Shown: positions 8,870 through 16,949 of the stretch, in pieces
Layout: the number at the start of each line of letters is the position of its first letter
Numbering within the stretch: position 1 is the stretch's first letter
Assembly (NCBI GenBank): GCA_023433775.1
Contig: JAEYTY010000148.1
Coordinates: 1-18,577, forward strand
Direction: 5' to 3'
From: Pseudomonadota bacterium
GTDB lineage: Bacteria; Pseudomonadota; Alphaproteobacteria; Rhizobiales; Devosiaceae
Length of the DNA: 18,577 nt
Program-made: the position numbers and the translations under genes
Notes under the pieces: generated by a model
What the model was told of the DNA's origin: nothing
The model's input: only the letters and a program-made list of their open reading frames with translations
Databases searched by the model: none

Positions 8870-10396
8870 ATGAGCATTCGCGGACCCGAAGCACTGGCCA
8901 GCCTTGAGGAAGCCATGCGCGATATTCGTCGTGAAGAGGACGAGATTTCGCGCCGGCTGTCGCGCACGGCAGAGCGCATCGGCAAGATCAAGGAAACCGA
9001 GGCCGATCTCTTTCGCCAATTGGCCCAATTGCGGCTTGATCCGGCAATCCAGGCCGAACTCGACGGGCGCATTTCCTCAGCCGAGGACAAAGCCCGCAAT
9101 ATGCTCAAGGGCCATGCAAAATCGGTCGAAAAGGCCGAAAAGACCATGGAGCAGGTCGACGCCTCGCGTGCTGCGCTGATGGAGCGACGGGCCCGCGCGG
9201 TGGCGCGGCTGACAGAGCAGCAGACCGCGCTCGATGCGCTTGCCGCCAAGGTCGAAAAGACGCTGCAATCCGACCCCGATTTCAGCGCGCGCAAGCAGGC
9301 GCTGGGCGAGCTGGCGGAGATTGCCGAACAGTCGCTGCGCAAGACCGAGCAGGCCGAGGCGGACCGGGACGAAAAGGGTCGGCCATATCGGAACGACCCG
9401 CTGTTCATGTATCTGTGGGAAGCCGGCTACGGCACGAGCACCTATCGGGCCAATAATCTGGTGCGGTATTTCGACAAAATGGTCAGCGATCTGGTGGGCT
9501 ACCACAAGGCGCGGCCTAACTTTGCCATGCTCAACGAAATTCCGGTGCGGCTGCGCGAACATGCCGAGCAGCAGGAGGCCAATGTGGTGGCCGCCGAGAA
9601 TGAACTGACCGAGATGGAAGCGGCTGCCGTGGATATTGCGGGTGGCAAGCCGATCCGCGACGCGGTGGCGGCGGCGCAGGCCGAGATCGAGCAGATTGAT
9701 GCCGAGATCGTTGCCTGCGAAGACCAGCGCGACGCGGCCGCAAAGGCGCTGCAGGAATTGGCCGAAGGCCGGGACCCAGCCTTTGCCGATGCTGCTTCGA
9801 CGCTGGCGGAGGCGCTGGGGCGCGAGGATATCAAGACCTTGCTGGCCGAAGCGCGCATGACGCGCACGGGGCAAGATGACACCATCGTCGCCCAGATCGA
9901 CGAGGCGCGGGCGCGCATTCGCGAGGAAGACGAGGAAAGCCGCGAACAGCGCGAGCGCCTCAAGACCCTGGCCGCGCGGCGGCGCGAGCTGGAGGATATC
10001 CAGTGGGAATTCAAAAAGCAGCGATTTGACGACCCCCGCTCGAGCTTCCGCGAGGACAAGCTGGTCGGCGACCTGCTGAATGATTTCTTGCGCGGTGGTA
10101 TTTCGGCAGCGAGCTATTGGGACCAGTGGCGGCGCAGCCAGAACTGGGCCCAGGGCAGCGAATGGGGCGCGGGTTACACCGAGACACGGCACAAGGCCCG
10201 CAGCCAGAAATCACCCTGGCCTGAAGGGGGCGGCGGTGGCTTCAAATGGCCTGACAGCAGCTTTGGCGGATCGTCGTCGAGCGGCAAGAGCAAGGGCGGC
10301 TTCGGGAGCGGCAGCGCTGGCGGCTTTTCCCGGCCGCGAAGCGGCTCGGCCGGCACGCGCAAGCATGGCGGGTTCAAGACCGGCGGCGGGTTCTAG
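8870..10396 (+). CDS. Coiled-coil protein with globular middle and Gly/Ser-rich tail, unknown function
   Basis: A 508-residue soluble protein I do not recognise. Residues about 5-165 are heptad-rich helix with many Glu/Arg/Ala (ALASLEEAMRDIRREEDEIS onward). A compact, aromatic-rich stretch follows at about 170-225, including PLFMYLWEAGYGTSTYRANN and LVRYFDKMVSDLVGYHKARP. A second coiled coil runs from about 225 to 390. After EFKKQRFDDPRSSFREDKLV comes a short conserved-looking segment (SAASYWDQWRRSQNWAQGSE). The last 60 residues are low-complexity Gly/Ser/Lys with repeated GGF units, ending GGGF. There is no signal peptide or membrane span. It starts four bases after the DUF6384-like gene and ends four bases before a convergent gene. 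An intracellular scaffold or adaptor is the plainest reading; the disordered tail may mediate self-association. Confidence 0.6.
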   Translation: MSIRGPEALASLEEAMRDIRREEDEISRRLSRTAERIGKIKETEADLFRQLAQLRLDPAIQAELDGRISSAEDKARNMLKGHAKSVEKAEKTMEQVDASRAALMERRARAVARLTEQQTALDALAAKVEKTLQSDPDFSARKQALGELAEIAEQSLRKTEQAEADRDEKGRPYRNDPLFMYLWEAGYGTSTYRANNLVRYFDKMVSDLVGYHKARPNFAMLNEIPVRLREHAEQQEANVVAAENELTEMEAAAVDIAGGKPIRDAVAAAQAEIEQIDAEIVACEDQRDAAAKALQELAEGRDPAFADAASTLAEALGREDIKTLLAEARMTRTGQDDTIVAQIDEARARIREEDEESREQRERLKTLAARRRELEDIQWEFKKQRFDDPRSSFREDKLVGDLLNDFLRGGISAASYWDQWRRSQNWAQGSEWGAGYTETRHKARSQKSPWPEGGGGGFKWPDSSFGGSSSSGKSKGGFGSGSAGGFSRPRSGSAGTRKHGGFKTGGGF

Positions 10397-10400
10397 CGCG

Positions 10401-10799
10401 TCAGTTGGCCGGTGGCGACGCCATCAGCTCCCAGATATTGCCTTCACTGTCTTCGAAATAGGCCGAGTAGCCCCATTCGGACTGCGTGCCCGGCGTGACA
10501 ATTGCGCCGCCCGCGACCAGGACACGCTCCAGAATGTCGTCCACAGCTTCAGCGCTTTCGGCGCGATGGCTGAGGACAAAACCGGGTGTGCCTTCAAGGC
10601 TTTCAGGCTTGCCGGCTGTTTGCGCAATCTGATCGCGCGGGAACAGCACGAAGGAAAACTTCTCGTCAAAGAAGAAGGCGACGTGATCCTCGCCAGCGCC
10701 GATCCTGTCATCGGCGATATCGAACAGCGCCCGGTAAAAGGCAAAGGCGCGCTCAAGATCATCGACGCCGATGGTGATGATGGATATTTCCGGCTTCAT
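10401..10799 (-). CDS. VOC-fold (glyoxalase/bleomycin resistance superfamily) protein
   Basis: A 132-residue vicinal-oxygen-chelate protein. The N-terminal beta-alpha-beta unit EISIITIGVDDLERAFAFYR and the C-terminal YFEDSEGNIWELM (Glu of EGNIWEL as a metal-ligand position) mark the two halves of the fold. Members include glyoxalases, dioxygenases and antibiotic-binding proteins; the substrate cannot be told here. The start at 10799 is chosen because GGGAG lies seven bases upstream and the fold begins there. An in-frame start at 10904 would add 35 residues of junk overlapping the response regulator gene. It follows that regulator after 13 bases on the same strand, so they are probably co-transcribed. 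Its end is four bases from the convergent coiled-coil gene. Confidence 0.85.
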   Translation of the reverse strand: MKPEISIITIGVDDLERAFAFYRALFDIADDRIGAGEDHVAFFFDEKFSFVLFPRDQIAQTAGKPESLEGTPGFVLSHRAESAEAVDDILERVLVAGGAIVTPGTQSEWGYSAYFEDSEGNIWELMASPPAN

Positions 10800-10812
10800 C
10801 GCTTGCTCCCGA

Positions 10813-11484
10813 TCAGGCCTTGTCGGCGCCAGTGGAGAACAGGGCTTCGAACTGCCCGTCCTCGATCCGCGCGGCGGCGATGACGGCCTGGGTGCGGCTA
10901 TCAACGTCGAGCTTTTGCAGGATGGCAGAGACGTGGGCCTTCACCGTCGCTTCGGAGATGGAGAGCTCATAGGCGATCTGCTTGTTCATCAGGCCGTCGC
11001 TCAGCATCATCAGGACGCGAACCTGCTGAGGGGTCAGCGTTGCCAGCCGCTTCATCAGGGCAGAATGCGTATCCTCCCCACCCAGGGTGATCCCTGATGG
11101 GACGAATACGTCGCCGGACAGAACGGTTTCGATAGCGCGACGGATTTCGGTCGGGCCCTGGGACTTGTGGAGATAGCCGGCGGCGCCAAGCTCGAAGGCG
11201 CGGCGGATAACGGTCGAATCCTCGACCGCTGAAATGATCATCACGGGAATGTCAGGATATTGGGCGCGCAGCAGCAACAGGCCGGAAAAGCCGCGAACGC
11301 CCGGCATGTTGAGATCGAGCAGCACCAGATCGCAATCGCGATCCGCATCCAGCGCTGCGGCCAGACTGGTCAAATCCCCAGCTTCCTCAACGCTCACCGT
11401 GGCATCTCCGCCGGCCAGCGTCTGGCGCAATGCGGCGCGAAACAGGGGATGATCGTCCACGATGATAATGCGGCGGCGCGTCAT
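10813..11484 (-). CDS. Response regulator, NarL/FixJ (LuxR-HTH) family
   Basis: A 223-residue two-component transcription factor. The receiver domain (about 1-120) has the acidic pair D10-D11, phospho-acceptor D57 in LLDLNMPG, S85, and K107 in YLHKSQ, so it should be phosphorylatable. The C-terminal LuxR-type helix-turn-helix lies at about 148-210 (LTPQQVRVLMMLSDGLMNKQ, then IAYELSISEATVKAHVSAIL). A purine-rich AGGGTAGGGG precedes the ATG. No histidine kinase gene is in the window, so its kinase is encoded elsewhere. The VOC protein gene follows on the same strand after 13 bases. The regulator diverges from the PodJ-like gene over 176 bases and might control it, which is speculation. Confidence 0.92.
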   Translation of the reverse strand: MTRRRIIIVDDHPLFRAALRQTLAGGDATVSVEEAGDLTSLAAALDADRDCDLVLLDLNMPGVRGFSGLLLLRAQYPDIPVMIISAVEDSTVIRRAFELGAAGYLHKSQGPTEIRRAIETVLSGDVFVPSGITLGGEDTHSALMKRLATLTPQQVRVLMMLSDGLMNKQIAYELSISEATVKAHVSAILQKLDVDSRTQAVIAAARIEDGQFEALFSTGADKA

Positions 11485-11566
11485 GTCGGCCCCTACCCTT
11501 CCCGGTGCATGGCAAACCAGAAAACCACTGTTTTCCGATGCTTACCCTTGTTTATTGCGGCAATGC

Positions 11567-11581
11567 TTAACGGCTTCTTTA
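11567..11581. promoter_or_regulatory. Near-match to CtrA box (TTAA-N7-TTTA) upstream of the PodJ-like gene
   Basis: TTAA, a seven-base spacer (CGGCTTC) and TTTA match the CtrA consensus TTAA-N7-TTAA in seven of eight fixed bases. It lies about 80 bases before the PodJ-like start codon and about 85 bases upstream of the divergent response regulator, so it could serve either. In Caulobacter, podJ is cell-cycle controlled and CtrA is among its regulators. Confidence 0.35.
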
Positions 11582-11620
11582 CCATGTTTTTACAAGAGTG
11601 GCTGTCATACCTTCGTTGTT

Positions 11621-11625
11621 GAATC
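11621..11625. promoter_or_regulatory. GANTC (GAATC) methylation site upstream of the PodJ-like gene
   Basis: A single CcrM-type GANTC site 36 bases before the PodJ-like start codon. In alphaproteobacteria, GcrA acts at methylated GANTC promoters, and podJ is a known cell-cycle-regulated gene in Caulobacter. One five-base site may be chance. Confidence 0.25.
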
Positions 11626-11660
11626 GCGGGGGCTGTGCTGCTTTGTGACAGGGACGTGCT

Positions 11661-14600
11661 ATGCCCCGGGCCTACCCCCATGCGGAATATTCGGATGCGA
11701 ACCAAGACACCGGAGCCGGGGACTGGCAGGCTCTGCGTGGTGAACTGGTCGCTCTGCTCGATCAGGTCGAAAGCCGCTATGACCAGCGCGACATGTCGCA
11801 GCCAAGCCTGCCCGGACTTGCCCAGCGTGTCAGGCATTTGCGCGACCAGGTCAGCACGCCTGAACCGGGCCTGCGCCGCCGCGAGGCGCTGCGCTCGGTC
11901 AAAAGGCAAGTCGACCGCTTCAGCGAACGCGAAAATTCAGCGCGGTCCAACGAGACGGACGAGCTGACCGCCGCCATTGCGGAAATTCGCAGCCGTCAGG
12001 GCGCTGCGTCCATATCGGGCTTGCGCCGCCGTGCGACTGACCTGCCAGAAGTTTCAGAACTGGGCGGCATGGTCGACGAAATGACCATGCGGCTTGAACG
12101 TCTTGAAGGTGAACTCAAGACGCAGCGTTCCGGCTCCGGCTCGGTGCGCGAAGTGGCCAGCCAGGTTGAGCAGCTCACCCATGTGGTGGAATTGCTGGCC
12201 GGCGCGGTCGGCGAAACGGGTCAGGTGAAACGCCTTGAAGCGCAGATCGCAGCGCTCGGCGCCATGATCGAGGATGCCCCCAGGACCGATCTCAGCGCCA
12301 TCAATGCGCGGCTCGATGATGTGTCGGCGACGGTGAGCAAGCTTGCCGAATTGCAGGCCCAGCAGATGGAGCGCGAGATTGCCCGCGAGGACGGTCGCGC
12401 CGCTCAGGCAACGCCTGACCCGATGGCCAAGATCGCTCCGGCGATGAAGGCCATCGAGAAAAGCGTGCGCAATGTCTATGACCGCATCGATACGATCGAG
12501 CACAATGTTGCGCTGTCTTCGACAGATTTCGAGCGGCTGACCGCAGCCATGGCCGCCTTTACGCAGGCGCTCGACGACAAGGGCGGTTCGCCCGTGCTCC
12601 TGATCGAGCGCCTTGAGACCCTGGCCGCACGCCTTGAAAAAACCGATGGCAATAATGGCCATGTCGCCGGCCTAAAGGCCGATATCGACGCGCTGCGCGA
12701 CGCTGTGATGCAGGGCATCGAGCCGCGTTTTTCCGCGCTGGAAGGGCAGATTGCTGCGCTTAATGGCAAGGTAAAGCCCATCGACACCGGCGCGGTGGAG
12801 AGCCAGCTCAAGGCCCTGATGGCGCGCATGGACGACGCCGGGGCCCAGCTCGACACCATGGCGCAGCTCTACAAATCTGCCGACATGACGCCCGACTATG
12901 AAAGCCTTGCGGACATGGTGGCGAGCCGCACATCGGCAGCGCTGGCCAAGAGCGCGCCCGCTACGGGCGGGGTGAGCGACGAACATATGAGCGCGCTCGA
13001 AACGCGCATGACGGCGCTGTTCAAGACAGCTGGCAAGGACACGGCGGAGCGCCTGACCCGGCTTGAAGCCGCGCTTTCGGCGCGCAACACGCAGCCTGCT
13101 ATCACTGAGACCGCTGAGCGCACGCCTGCTCCGCCTGCGCCCAAGGCTGCTGCCCCGGCGCGCAAACCTGATGTCGCCGAGGCGCCGGACGAGTTCGAAA
13201 GCGCTTTCCAGCAGAGCTCGCCCAATGCCGGCAAGCTCGACGCCATCATTGCTGGCCTGTCGCGCGACCAGGGCGATGCCATGCCGGCCAATCCGGCCGA
13301 TGAAGCGCCGCTGGTTGATCCCGGATTCAAGGACGAGGGACCGGTGCGGTCCGCCCTGGCCGCCAAGGTCGGCAATCGGCCACCGCCGATGCGCCAGGAA
13401 GCTGCCCCTGCCCCGCAGACGCAAAGACCGCCGCAATTCGACCCGGAAAAGACCGAGCGGCCCGCCCGCCCGATGTCCAGCTTTGCGACGCAGGAGAATG
13501 ACCCGTTTGCGCCGGTGGCTCAGCCAGCCGTTGCGCCTGAGCCCATGGCCGCAACGAGCAATACCAGCACTTTTGTTGCTGCGGCCCGTCGCGCCCAGCG
13601 GGCAAAGCAGGAAGAAGCCGGCAGCACCAGCGACAGCAATTCGCTGATTGGCCGCGCCCTCGCGCGTGTTCGCACCAAGGGCTCAAACCGGGACGAGCCT
13701 GAGTCCCCGGCCGTGGCGCCCTTCGCCAGCCAGACTGTGCCTTTGGTCGAGGAGGCGGATTCGTCTGCGCCCCGGCGCAAGGCTCGCGTGACCAAGGCCT
13801 CGTTGCCCGGCATCGAAGACGATGTGCAGCCAAGCTTTCTGACCCGGCATCGGCGGCCATTGCTGCTGGCGGCGACCCTGCTGGCGGTATCTATGCTGGC
13901 GCTGAACCTGGTGATGCAGCGCTCTGCGCCTGCTCCGACAAGCGAGCCTGCGACGGCTGTGGAAGCCGAGGAGGCTGCGCCGGCGGCTGTGGAAGACGAG
14001 GTTTCCGACGTGGCTCCGCGGGTGATCGATCTGGTCGATCCAACCTCGGTGGGGTCGATCAATCCGGGCGCGCCTATGAGCTTTTCGCGGCAGGCCGGGA
14101 CGACACCTATGCCCGCCCCCGTAACGGCGACAGGCTTTAGCGCAGACGCCGCCAAGACGCAGTTTTTGCCGAGTGAGACGGATGCGCCGGGCGTGACCGG
14201 TTCAATTCCTGACGTGGGTAATGTGCCAGCCGAAGTGTTTGAACTGCCGCCCGAGGCGGTTGGCCCGCTGGGCCTGCGCGAGGCCGCCGCAGAGGGCGAT
14301 GCGCACGCGCAATTTGAAGTTGCCGCGATCTATACCGAAGGCCGCGCCATTGAGCAGGACTTTGCCGAAGCCGCGAAATGGTATGAGCGGGCGGCGGCCA
14401 ATGGTTTCGCCCCGGCGCAGTATCGGCTGGGCAATCTCTACGAAGCCGGCACCGGACTGGACAAGGACCTCGAGCTGGCCAAGCTCTGGTATCAGCGCAG
14501 CGCCGATGCCGGGAACCGGATGGCCATGCATAATCTGGCCGCGCTTTACGCCGGTGGCTCGCTGGGCGAACAGCAGTTCGAACAGGCGGCAGAATGGTTT

Positions 14601-15092
14601 GCCCGCGCGGCAGCGCGCGGCATGACCGACAGCCAGTTCAATCTGGGTATGCTTCATGCCCGCGGCCTTGGCGTCGAGCAGGATTTTGAGCAGTCCTACA
14701 AGTGGTTCTCGCTGGCGGCACGCAATGGTGACAAGGACGCAGCGCAGGCCCGCGATGACATCGCCAAGTCGCTTTCGGCAGAGGCAGTCAGCCGCATTAA
14801 TGAGACGCTGGCGACCTGGAAGCCAGAGGCGATTGATCTTGCTGCCAATTTCGCGCCGGTGGGCACCTGGAACAGCAGCTTTGACCCCGGTGACGCCATC
14901 ACCAGCAGGGACGTCATTACCCGCGTGCAGCAGGCGCTGGGCAAGCTTGGTTTTGATGTTGGCACGCCCGATGGCGTGGCGGGGCCCAAGACCACCGAGG
15001 CCATCGAACAATTTGAAAGCGGCACCGGCATGAGCAAGAGCGGCAAAATCAATCCGCGCCTCCTGGCCGTGCTGGGCAGCCAGCCGGTGTAA
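11661..15092 (+). CDS. podJ: PodJ-like polar organiser: coiled coils, membrane span, Sel1 repeats, peptidoglycan-binding domain
   Basis: A 1143-residue protein with the domain order of PodJ, the polarity factor that localises pole-specific machinery in Caulobacter and relatives. Residues 1-480 are long cytoplasmic helices with many DALRDAV- and IAALNGKV-type heptads. Residues 480-725 are a Pro/Ala-rich, probably disordered linker. A membrane span follows at about 732-755 (PLLLAATLLAVSMLALNLVM, preceded by TRHRR). The periplasmic part holds about four Sel1-type repeats (about 871-1041; for example GDAHAQFEVAAIYTEGRAIE) and a C-terminal peptidoglycan-binding helical domain (about 1079-1140; ALGKLGFDVGTPDGVAGPKT). 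GGGACG seven bases before the ATG fixes the start. PodJ identity rests on architecture; other Sel1/PG-binding proteins share the C-terminal half. Confidence 0.78.
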   Translation: MPRAYPHAEYSDANQDTGAGDWQALRGELVALLDQVESRYDQRDMSQPSLPGLAQRVRHLRDQVSTPEPGLRRREALRSVKRQVDRFSERENSARSNETDELTAAIAEIRSRQGAASISGLRRRATDLPEVSELGGMVDEMTMRLERLEGELKTQRSGSGSVREVASQVEQLTHVVELLAGAVGETGQVKRLEAQIAALGAMIEDAPRTDLSAINARLDDVSATVSKLAELQAQQMEREIAREDGRAAQATPDPMAKIAPAMKAIEKSVRNVYDRIDTIEHNVALSSTDFERLTAAMAAFTQALDDKGGSPVLLIERLETLAARLEKTDGNNGHVAGLKADIDALRDAVMQGIEPRFSALEGQIAALNGKVKPIDTGAVESQLKALMARMDDAGAQLDTMAQLYKSADMTPDYESLADMVASRTSAALAKSAPATGGVSDEHMSALETRMTALFKTAGKDTAERLTRLEAALSARNTQPAITETAERTPAPPAPKAAAPARKPDVAEAPDEFESAFQQSSPNAGKLDAIIAGLSRDQGDAMPANPADEAPLVDPGFKDEGPVRSALAAKVGNRPPPMRQEAAPAPQTQRPPQFDPEKTERPARPMSSFATQENDPFAPVAQPAVAPEPMAATSNTSTFVAAARRAQRAKQEEAGSTSDSNSLIGRALARVRTKGSNRDEPESPAVAPFASQTVPLVEEADSSAPRRKARVTKASLPGIEDDVQPSFLTRHRRPLLLAATLLAVSMLALNLVMQRSAPAPTSEPATAVEAEEAAPAAVEDEVSDVAPRVIDLVDPTSVGSINPGAPMSFSRQAGTTPMPAPVTATGFSADAAKTQFLPSETDAPGVTGSIPDVGNVPAEVFELPPEAVGPLGLREAAAEGDAHAQFEVAAIYTEGRAIEQDFAEAAKWYERAAANGFAPAQYRLGNLYEAGTGLDKDLELAKLWYQRSADAGNRMAMHNLAALYAGGSLGEQQFEQAAEWFARAAARGMTDSQFNLGMLHARGLGVEQDFEQSYKWFSLAARNGDKDAAQARDDIAKSLSAEAVSRINETLATWKPEAIDLAANFAPVGTWNSSFDPGDAITSRDVITRVQQALGKLGFDVGTPDGVAGPKTTEAIEQFESGTGMSKSGKINPRLLAVLGSQPV

Positions 15093-15094
15093 TT

Positions 15095-15117
15095 ACCTGC
15101 GCCCCCGGGGCGCGGGT
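15095..15117 (+). terminator. GC-rich hairpin just after the PodJ-like gene
   Basis: A stem GCGCC/GGCGC around CCCGG, extended by ACC/GGT with one T-G pair, starts two bases after the stop codon. Only a loose T-rich stretch (CATTCATTCTC) follows, so it is a weak intrinsic terminator or a 3' stabilising stem. The remainder of the gap to the next gene shows no other gene. Confidence 0.4.
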
Positions 15118-15256
15118 ACATTCATTCTCGACATTGTCGCAGCCCGGCTCTAAGCCAGAACCATAAGTTTTTCTGCCTGCGGCAGGGCTTTGACCTCTTG
15201 TTGACGGACCATCCTGTAGGGTGGGCCGTAGTTTTGTTTTTACGGGACACAGGATC

Positions 15257-16183
15257 TTGCAGATCTATCTGCCGATCGCCGAGCTTTCCGTGAACCTCTT
15301 CTTTCTCGTGGGGATCGGAGGGGCGGTTGGCTTTCTGTCGGGCCTGTTCGGCGTCGGCGGCGGTTTCCTGCTTACGCCCCTGCTGATTTTTTCCGGCGTG
15401 CCGACTTCGGTGGCTGTTGCTTCGGTTACCGGCCAGGTGGTGGCGGCCTCCACCTCGGGCGCATTAAGCCATTACCGACGCGGCGGTATCGACCTGCATC
15501 TGGCGATGTATCTGGTGATTTCCGGCGTTTTGGGGGCTTTTGGCGGTGTCGCGACATTTGCATTGCTGCGGGACGCGGGCCAGCTTGACCTGGTAATTGC
15601 CATTGGCTTCCTGGTGTTGCTCGGATTTGTCGGCGTGCTGATGCTGCAGGAATCGGTTCGGGCGCTGCTGAAAAGGCGGCGGGGCGTAGTGATCCGCGAG
15701 CGCCTGCCCAGCCAGCATAGCTGGATGCACCGCCTGCCCTTCCGGGTCCGCTTCAAGAAAAGTCGCCTTTATATCAGTGTGTTACCCGTCTTGATGATCG
15801 GGCTGTTCATCGGCTTTGTCGGTTCGCTCTTGGGCATTGGCGGCGGTTTCGTCATGGTGCCGGCGCTGGTCTATATGCTGCGGGTTCCGGGCAATATGGT
15901 CATCGGCACCTCGCTGGCGCAGGTGGTGGCGATGATGGCGGTGACGACCGTTCTGCACGCCGTGCAGAGCCAAAGCGTTGATATTCTTCTGGCTTTTTGC
16001 CTGATGGTGGGCGGGGTGGCCGGCGCGCAGTTTGGTGCGGCAGCGGGGAAACATCTGCGTGGCGAACAATTGCGGGGCCTGCTGGCGCTGCTGGTGCTGG
16101 CCGTGGCCATCCGCTTTGGCCTGTCGCTGGTGCTGACGCCAGAGGATGTATTCAGCATCGCCGTTCTGGGTGGCGCGCGATGA
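15257..16183 (+). CDS. TauE/SafE-family anion exporter or permease
   Basis: A 308-residue polytopic inner-membrane protein of the TauE/SafE (DUF81) family, implicated in transport of sulfite, sulfoacetate or related organosulfur anions. It shows the two-repeat structure: GFLSGLFGVGGGFLLTPLLI near residue 22 and GFVGSLLGIGGGFVMVPALV near residue 188, separated by a basic cytoplasmic loop (LLKRRRGVVIRERLPSQHSW). I choose the TTG at 15257, giving MQIYLPIAELSVN, which I recall as the usual family N-terminus. GGGA lies nine bases upstream. The in-frame GTG at 15221 lacks a good ribosome-binding site and lies near TTGACC/TTGACG promoter-like sequences. It overlaps the next gene by ATGA. The substrate is not determinable. 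Confidence 0.88.
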   Translation: MQIYLPIAELSVNLFFLVGIGGAVGFLSGLFGVGGGFLLTPLLIFSGVPTSVAVASVTGQVVAASTSGALSHYRRGGIDLHLAMYLVISGVLGAFGGVATFALLRDAGQLDLVIAIGFLVLLGFVGVLMLQESVRALLKRRRGVVIRERLPSQHSWMHRLPFRVRFKKSRLYISVLPVLMIGLFIGFVGSLLGIGGGFVMVPALVYMLRVPGNMVIGTSLAQVVAMMAVTTVLHAVQSQSVDILLAFCLMVGGVAGAQFGAAAGKHLRGEQLRGLLALLVLAVAIRFGLSLVLTPEDVFSIAVLGGAR

Positions 16184-16941
16184 TCAGAGTTTTTCTGACA
16201 CTATTGGCGCTTCAATTCGCAGCCGTGCCGGCGCTGGCTGTGCAGGTTGTTTCGACACTGTCCAATACAACCATCGATATTACTTCGAGTTTTGACGGCG
16301 AGCGGCTGACTTTTTTTGGCACTATTAGTCCCGATATCGGCTCGGGCGAGCGATATGTGGAAGGTCCATTTCACGTTGTTGTGGCCATTGTGGGCCCTTA
16401 TCAGGACCGGGTGGCGCGGCTGAAGACGCATAATCTGGGGATCTGGCTCAATACCGAAGAGGTGCAGTTCCGGAACCTGCCGGGCTATTTCCATGTGCTG
16501 GCCAGTACGCGGGTGCGGGACATTTCGGACCTCACTACGCTGACAGAAAATTACATATTGCCAGAGGCTTACGCGGTGGTGCCCAATGCGGCGGGGTTGC
16601 AGAAGACGCTGCAATTCGGGCAGGAAATGATCCGGCTGCTGACTGAGCAGAACCTCTATGGCGTGCAGAATAGCGGCGTAAATTTCCTTTCAGAAACAAC
16701 GTATTCGGCGCAATTGACCCTGCCGAGCCATGCGCCGCCGGGGCCCTATATCGCCACGACCTTCGTGTTCAAGAATGGCGAGATCGTTGCCCGGAAATCG
16801 GATGGTTTTGCGGTACGCAAGATCGGGTTCGAGCGGTTCCTGGCGCTGTCTTCGACGCAATATCCGCTGCTTTACGGGCTGGCCTGCGTGGTGCTGGCGC
16901 TGTTTACCGGCTGGCTGGGCGGCGTGATTTTCCGCAGATAA
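16180..16941 (+). CDS. TIGR02186 family membrane protein (TauE/SafE partner)
   Basis: A 253-residue protein of the alphaproteobacterial TIGR02186 family, found next to TauE/SafE permeases. A signal peptide occupies residues 1-20 (MIRVFLTLLALQFAAVPALA). The mature part is a beta-rich periplasmic domain, with NTTIDITSSFDGERLTFFGT near its start and PPGPYIATTFVFKNGEIVAR near its end. A single membrane anchor (LLYGLACVVLALFTGWLGG) is close to the C-terminus. Its ATG overlaps the permease stop as ATGA, indicating translational coupling. The function is unknown; an accessory subunit or periplasmic substrate handler for the permease is an inference from this constant pairing. It ends eight bases from the convergent pdeM gene, with no terminator between them. 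Confidence 0.88.
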   Translation: MIRVFLTLLALQFAAVPALAVQVVSTLSNTTIDITSSFDGERLTFFGTISPDIGSGERYVEGPFHVVVAIVGPYQDRVARLKTHNLGIWLNTEEVQFRNLPGYFHVLASTRVRDISDLTTLTENYILPEAYAVVPNAAGLQKTLQFGQEMIRLLTEQNLYGVQNSGVNFLSETTYSAQLTLPSHAPPGPYIATTFVFKNGEIVARKSDGFAVRKIGFERFLALSSTQYPLLYGLACVVLALFTGWLGGVIFRR

Positions 16942-16949
16942 TCAATGGC

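Noticed and set aside
7771..9408. Minus-strand open frame of 545 codons across the coiled-coil cassette
   Set aside because: It spans three plus-strand genes with good spacing and ribosome-binding sites, and it is Ser/Arg-rich shadow sequence.
10800..10904. N-terminal extension of the VOC protein
   Set aside because: It would overlap the response regulator gene, has no fold counterpart, and a good ribosome-binding site precedes the internal ATG at 10799.
11509..11622. 37-residue hydrophobic plus-strand frame (MANQKTTVFRCLPLF...) between the response regulator and PodJ-like genes
   Set aside because: No ribosome-binding site precedes it (pyrimidine-rich CCCTTCCCGGTGC), and it covers the presumed control region; kept only as a weak alternative.
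15166..15190. CTGCC-TGC-GGCAG hairpin before the TauE/SafE gene as a terminator
   Set aside because: Short stem with no T-run after it on the plus strand; more likely incidental within the promoter region.
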